Source: Plakobranchus ocellatus (Eukaryota > Mollusca > Gastropoda > Plakobranchidae). Taken from it: a stretch of 37,056 nucleotides of DNA. The stretch covers positions 255,419 through 292,474 of the forward strand of contig BLXT01007816.1 in NCBI GenBank assembly GCA_019648995.1, in the 5' to 3' direction. Shown one piece after another: positions 33,701 to 37,056 of the stretch (position 1 is its first letter; every line of letters begins with the position of its first letter). Both the position numbers and the translations under genes were made by a program. Below the pieces are notes generated by a model, which was not told where the DNA came from, did no database searches, and saw only the letters and a program-made list of their open reading frames with translations.

Positions 33701-35586
33701 AAGGCTTCTTAATATCAAATTCCAACCTTTCTGATGTATAGAAGGCAATATTCTATAAAATTCTCTTGTAATACATGGTTACCTTTCCTTTTAATACCCC
33801 AGAATCAAAAGCCTCTTTGATTGCACATGCCACAGCTAGTCCCAAAATTGCTATGAGATTATGTCCACAGGCATGTCCTATACCAGGCAGTGCATCATAT
33901 TCACACATCACACCTGCATTGCAGTTATAATATACAAAGAAGTAAAATAAAAACATCCTCGATTCCTCAGTTTTTTTTTGTTTTTTTTTTTAAATAATAT
34001 GCATCAAAGGGCAGAAAATTAAGATTAAACATAAATTTCTGTAATCCTGTAATCAGCAATTTGAATTTATTTCCTGGGAAAGTATGTTCTTGACTACAAA
34101 ATCAAGAAAAAGCTTAAAAAATACAACAGCATACAATACATACATTGTTAGTGGATCCATCTTAATCTTACCATATTACCTTATAAATTATATTTAAGTC
34201 TATGATTTTAGCAGAAGGCAAATAGCAATTTTTTTTTCTTTTCAAATTTCTAAAAATGTTCATAAGAACAAACAGAAAAGACAAAAAACTTGATCTGCTA
34301 ATCCGATATTGAAGCTTCATAAAAAGTTTTAAAATATTAAAGATATTAATATTAAAAAGATTGCTGTCACAGTATCAGCATCATTTATGACATACAAGCA
34401 TTCTTCATTTTTTTTATGTTCTTCATCTTAACACTTTGAAACCTTTTAATTTGCGTAATGAGCTATGTTGGGGAAGCGGTGGCTCATCAGGTAGGGCAGT
34501 TGGCTACCAAGTCAGAGATCTGGGGTTCAAATCCCAGTCCGAGCCAAATCAATTTATCATTGCTCCTTTGTGTCCACCCAGCACTAAATGGGTAGCTAGG
34601 TCTCTTTTGACCCAGCGAACGTACAGGCGGCGAGGAAAGCAATGACAAACTACCTGATAATGTCATATGTCAAGAACAATCAGGATCCTACTCCTGGTTC
34701 CCCGATGCTTGCATTAAGCGTGGGACCCACTTTACTACAGCTATTATCTCATTCGTGTTTTATTCTAGTTACTGTATGTGCATACCCACCTATGATTGGG
34801 GTATCTTCAGTGGCATCTTTGCTGGCCGCAGTTGCCTTGAAAGCAGTGGGTATTACAAAATGTTTTTCAACCTATAAAATTAAAATATAAAGATGTGGTA
34901 CCATATTATGAATTAAATCTGCATCTAAACTTTTGCTCTTCTTTTGTGAAATTTATGCCAGCAACACTAGATAGGAATGAAAAGTTTGTTTTTTGAGTAT
35001 ACAGCCTGTGAAGCAGAGGGTGATTTCAGGCTTTCAGGCCCTCTGTCAGGCCATGTGACAGGGCTCAAACCTGCATGAGAAGGGTCCATGCAGATCTCAG
35101 GACAAGTTTGCTAACCACTGTGCCATCCCCATCCCTATCCTGGGAATGTCATAGTGTCAAATCTAAATACAAAAAGATAAAATATAACGTCATGGTGCTG
35201 CCAATATTGCCTAACTCATTTTTGGCGTAATGGAGAAAAAGCCAAAACAAAACAAATAATGCAGAATTAGAAATTATTAATTATAAAAAATTGGTCCGAC
35301 ACTTTAATTTTTTTCTAATATCAGATGATGTGTCATGTAGTAATGTATCTAAAAAAGGTATCATTCGATTTTTGCCTAAGTCAGACTTAGTGTACTACAT
35401 AATATTCCATATCAAGTTCATACTCACACAAAATCCTTTTGCCTCAAGAAAATCAGTAAGAACTTTGTGTGCATGGTGCTCATTGTAACACAGTTCTGGA
35501 TGGTTCCATATGTCCAAACTCACAGTCCTGAGGGAAGTGCTTTCTCTTTCAATGGCACTGCAAACGAGGCTTTTCTCAGAGTTCAT
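26028..35586 (-). CDS. PM20D2: PM20D2-like M20 metallopeptidase, copy B (complete gene, 8 coding exons)
   Basis: Predicted zinc-dependent dipeptidase/amidohydrolase of the M20 family, ACY1L2/PM20D2 branch. The exons are 35428-35586, 34790-34871, 33783-33913, 32831-32979, 31523-31665, 30189-30343, 28919-29162 and 26028-26164. They total 1200 nt, i.e. 399 residues plus TAG, with no frame break. Metal-ligand motifs in order: GHACGH (C96, H98), PAEE (E133, E134), MAHPS (H158) and SIHPKY (H334). The family's lid/dimerisation domain spans roughly residues 174-273 and carries KAAHAS and RVHG. No signal peptide or membrane segment is evident, so cytosolic location is inferred. The start chosen is the ATG of exon 1, only 14 nt after a conserved acceptor; vertebrate PM20D2 is about 435 residues with a longer N-terminus. 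Known for the family: vertebrate PM20D2 cleaves beta-alanyl- and GABA-lysine/ornithine dipeptides. The substrate here is inferred. One oddity is Cys33 in the HPELxY motif, where copy A has Gly. Confidence 0.9.
26547..27164. mobile_element. TA-flanked non-autonomous DNA transposon (Tigger/pogo-like)
   Basis: 618 bp in copy B intron 7. The left end CAGTACACACCTGATAATTTGAC and complement of the right end CAGTGTACTCCACTTAATTCGAC form an imperfect terminal inverted repeat, each beside TA. Absent from unit A. A short (CA)n tract lies at 26709-26720. No transposase remains. Confidence 0.65.
27521..28347. mobile_element. Insertion with weak terminal inverted repeats, copy B intron 7
   Basis: About 0.83 kb inserted between ACTACAAAC and ATAAAATCTA, which are joined in unit A near 4320. 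The ends (TATAGTGGAATACGTTTAAACC and complement of the right, TATACTGCAGACCACACCTAACC) match only partly, compatible with an old TA-target Tigger-like MITE. No coding content. Confidence 0.5.
28919..29162 (-). CDS. PM20D2: Copy B coding exon 7 (last metal-binding His)
   Basis: 244 nt, residues 274-354 plus one base. It contains [20 protein letters not shown] and SIHPKY, with His334 as the last metal ligand, and the conserved HT at 346-347. Acceptor CCACAG, donor GTGAGT, phase 1. Confidence 0.9.
29620..29890. repeat. Tandem repeat of about 92-98 bp, copy B intron 6
   Basis: About three units, marked by GGGATG(C/T)AT at 29622, 29720 and 29812, each with GTGCAAATA or a variant and TATATGACT..AAAGCAATA. 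Two units only in copy A. Confidence 0.75.
30189..30343 (-). CDS. PM20D2: Copy B coding exon 6
   Basis: 155 nt, residues 222-273 after completing Gly. It contains [21 protein letters not shown], the conserved end of the lid domain, and ends SGCK. Acceptor CACAG, donor GTAGTT after AAG, phase 0. Confidence 0.9.
30719..30762. repeat. (TG)n(TA)n microsatellite
   Basis: TG run followed by a TA run in copy B intron 5; absent from copy A. Confidence 0.9.
30845..31050 (+). repeat. Degenerate SINE-like sequence, copy B intron 5
   Basis: Orthologous to 10085-10300, same intron position and orientation, hence older than the gene duplication. Confidence 0.5.
31523..31665 (-). CDS. PM20D2: Copy B coding exon 5 (start of lid/dimerisation domain)
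   Basis: 143 nt. It begins with the T completing Tyr174, then [26 protein letters not shown] and RVHG; this is the M20 dimerisation-domain pattern with its conserved His-Ala and Asn-Ala segments. The acceptor follows a run of nine T; the donor is GTAAGT, phase 1. Confidence 0.9.
32108..32180 (+). mobile_element. Short LINE fragment, copy B intron 4
   Basis: Remnant matching the start of 11267-11515 ([10 protein letters not shown]), cut short; the rest was deleted in unit B. Confidence 0.55.
32268..32366 (+). repeat. tRNA-like SINE head fragment, copy B intron 4
   Basis: GGATGTTGTGGCACAATG.. followed by GGTTTGAGTTTGAGCCC, resembling the A and B boxes of a tRNA-derived SINE. Not at the matching place in unit A. 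Confidence 0.5.
32831..32979 (-). CDS. PM20D2: Copy B coding exon 4 (PAEE and MAHPS motifs)
   Basis: 149 nt, residues 125-173 plus two bases of codon 174. It contains [19 protein letters not shown] and MAHPS, giving the catalytic/metal Glu133-Glu134 and His158. Acceptor TTACAG, donor GTAAGG, exit phase 2. The leftover TA joins the first T of exon 5 to make Tyr174, so the copy B frame is intact here. Confidence 0.9.
33783..33913 (-). CDS. PM20D2: Copy B coding exon 3 ([15 protein letters not shown] motif)
   Basis: 131 nt, residues 81-124. It holds the family signature CEYDALPG followed by GIGHACGHN, which supplies the Cys96 and His98 metal ligands by analogy to M20D amidohydrolases. Acceptor GCAG and donor GTAACC. 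It differs from the copy A exon at three positions by my count, all synonymous. Confidence 0.9.
34470..34738 (+). repeat. tRNA-derived SINE, copy B intron 2
   Basis: Starts GGGGAAGCGG. It has an A-box-like TGGCTCATCAGG (34480-34491) and a near-canonical B box GGTTCAAATCC (34524-34534) in a 75 bp tRNA-like head. A non-tRNA body follows (AATGGGTAGCTAGGTCTC, GGAAAGCAATGACAAAC, AAGCGTGGGACCCAC). Inserted about 50 bp from exon 2 and antisense to the gene. Copy A lacks it. Best-preserved SINE in the window. Confidence 0.75.
34790..34871 (-). CDS. PM20D2: Copy B coding exon 2
   Basis: 82 nt, residues 54-80 plus one base of Gly81. It begins [11 protein letters not shown] and ends DTPIIG, and exits in phase 1. 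The donor GTGGGT follows ATAG. The exon joins to VMCEYD of exon 3, the junction expected from the family pattern of a small hydrophobic residue before (M/L)CEYDALPG. Confidence 0.85.
34998..35130 (-). repeat. tRNA-derived SINE, copy B intron 1
   Basis: On the minus strand reads GATGGCACAGTGGTTAGCAA (A-box region) and GGTTTGAGCCC (B box), followed by a CAGAGGGCCTGAAAGCCTG body. Copy A keeps only the outer parts. Confidence 0.6.
35428..35586 (-). CDS. PM20D2: Copy B coding exon 1
   Basis: Encodes residues 1-53, beginning MNSEKS and ending KGFC, and contains DIWNHPEL and EHHAHK, typical of the N-terminus of PM20D2-like proteins. The donor is GTGAGT at 35422-35427 (phase 0). The acceptor AG is just above 35600, so 14 nt (35587-35600) precede the ATG in the exon and look like 5' UTR. 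Position 33 is Cys. Confidence 0.88.
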
Positions 35587-35600
35587 ATTGCCTGATAAAT

Positions 35601-36790
35601 CTGGAATATGTATCAAAGTAAAAACATAAAAAAAAAGAATATATCATCAAAATTTTAATGTTATTGGCTTTTATAAAACTTGATCACAAGAGAAAAAGAC
35701 TACATCATACATGATTTCTACAGATTATGATAATTACTTGTCATGTCATATCCAAGCTTGAAGTACTGAATGTAAAATGCTTACAAAATTAACTTTTCTC
35801 TGCCTAGCCATTCACAGCAGCCCATGCTGCTTTTTTATTTGTACAAATATAAATTTAATTACATCTTGCTTTCTAAAGAGGAACAGCACACTTTTAAATT
35901 GGCATACCTTTAAAAAGGTTTTACCAAATTAAAACAGGAAAGCCCAGAAAACAGAGTCGCTTTTACAAACACAAAAAAAAGTTTATAAAAATGCCCCCAA
36001 AAAACAAACAAAAAGTACATGCAGCAAATCTTCCAGTGACATTGAAATATTTATTTTCACCACTTTGGCAAAGTGTTCCTTATAATTCTTAATTCTTTTG
36101 CCTTTGGTAGCTTATTCCAAGGTGGACATAACAGCTCATGAATACCTGCAGAATTACTTGGCAGATTATGCTGTGAACAAATTGATTAGTTCTGCTTATC
36201 ATGTCTACATTTTGTATGAATGCTCAATACCTTCTTAAAAATTTGACTCTATTATCTTTGCCAGCAATGCTGGATTCTTGATTTCTTTTTAAATAGTCTT
36301 TCAAAATAAGCCTAGAGCGAGTCAATAAAAAAAACAAACCAAAAAAACAAATTCAACAAATGAATAAATGTACACATCTTAAGCAAAAAAAAGTTCATCC
36401 TAAAGGTTCCTGACACACTGCATCACCATGCATATAAATTCCAAAATCTTTTTTGTGCCTCATTCATAAAAAAAAAATGTTCCATAATGAGACCCTAAAA
36501 GTAGACAATTTTGAGTTTTTGTTTAAAAAGCCACCGAAGCCCCTCAAGAATCCAAAGGATTGCCTTGGAAAGATTTTGAAAAATCTCCTTCATTCTTCCT
36601 GACTCTTAATTTTCCTGCGTGTGTCTCCCTGTTCCATGGCTGTCCACTGTCAGATGTAGACCTCCCGTTTTTTTGTCTGTCTGTACTGCATTTGTTCTCC
36701 CTGCACCCAACCTTATATAGGATAATTTTAGTAAAGCTTGACAAGCCGTTGACATAGCCATACTAATTTAAATTATAGTTTCGGTTTTTG
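35601..36790. other. 5' flank of copy B
   Basis: Alignable with 16895-17829 and 18890-19110. A conserved acceptor beside exon 1 implies an upstream exon somewhere here or beyond the window; none could be fixed. Confidence 0.5.
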
Positions 36791-37056
36791 TGGCTTAAAA
36801 AAAAAAACCAGAAGGTCTGTGTATGACCTGATTCCATTTCTTGTGAGTCTTTTCACATAATTCTTACAATATGCAGACACTAAGAGAAGAGGGCGATGAA
36901 TTAGAGGTACTCTCTCAACCTCACAACAGCTGACAACAGAAAATTTGCTTCAGAATGTTAGATGCTTTGAAACTCCATTTAAAGTTATGTTAAAATCAAG
37001 AACTTGATTTGAAAATCCAGCAAGAAATGGCATGTCATCATCAATAACCCAAAGAA
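36790..37056. other. Sequence beyond the duplication
   Basis: No match to the corresponding edge of unit A and no feature recognised. Confidence 0.4.

Larger units (their letters stand above)
22403..36790. repeat. Segmental duplication, unit B
   Basis: Direct-orientation partner of 130-19120, about 14.4 kb. Contains the intact PM20D2-like copy. Unit B carries its own insertions at 23727-25523, 26547-27164, 27521-28347, 32190-32430 and 34470-34738. Confidence 0.85.

Noticed and set aside
34470..34545. Possible tRNA gene
   Set aside because: Has A and B boxes but continues into a SINE body, is inside an intron, and the cloverleaf arms do not pair convincingly.

Overview
The window looks like nuclear DNA from an invertebrate animal. 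It is strongly AT-rich, its genes are split by introns with GT..AG borders, and it is full of degenerate LINE, SINE and small DNA-transposon copies. A mollusc, perhaps a heterobranch gastropod, is my best guess. That guess rests only on genome texture (AGATCTAG-rich patches, tRNA-derived SINEs, a tandem PM20D2-like pair) and is weak. No bacterial, viral or CRISPR feature was seen.

The only protein-coding locus I can support is a tandem pair of genes for a PM20D2/ACY1L2-like M20 metallopeptidase, both on the minus strand. Each has eight coding exons with identical phases. Copy B (35586 down to 26028) splices to a complete 399-residue protein with every expected metal-binding motif. Copy A (16880 down to 1950) is about 95% identical in protein but has lost the first base of exon 5. 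Splicing exon 4 to exon 5 then gives a Trp codon followed at once by TGA, so copy A looks like a recent pseudogene unless the base is an assembly error.

Layout: 1-20 is a poly-C run at the contig edge. About 130-19120 is duplicon A, with the copy A exons, long TE-filled introns and 5' flank. About 19120-22400 is a spacer of broken repeats, including two LINE reverse-transcriptase fragments in opposite orientation. About 22403-36790 is duplicon B, with the copy B exons in mostly shorter introns plus its 5' flank. About 36790-37056 is unmatched sequence.

The two duplicons act as mutual empty-site controls. The following are present in one copy only: a 1.2 kb Tigger/pogo-like element (A), a 618 bp TA-flanked element (B), an approximately 0.83 kb possible third element (B), two complete copies of a CAGGGATGCCAG-terminated MITE (B), and a tRNA-derived SINE (B). 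A degraded SINE-like sequence and a LINE 3' fragment are at matching places in both, so they predate the duplication.

Function: vertebrate PM20D2 is known to hydrolyse aberrant dipeptides such as beta-alanyl-lysine and gamma-aminobutyryl-ornithine as a metabolite-repair enzyme. Copy B probably has a related cytosolic dipeptidase role; its substrate in this organism cannot be read from sequence. I found no wholly new biological system here. The most informative observations are the frame-breaking junction in copy A and the insertion history shown by comparing the two copies.
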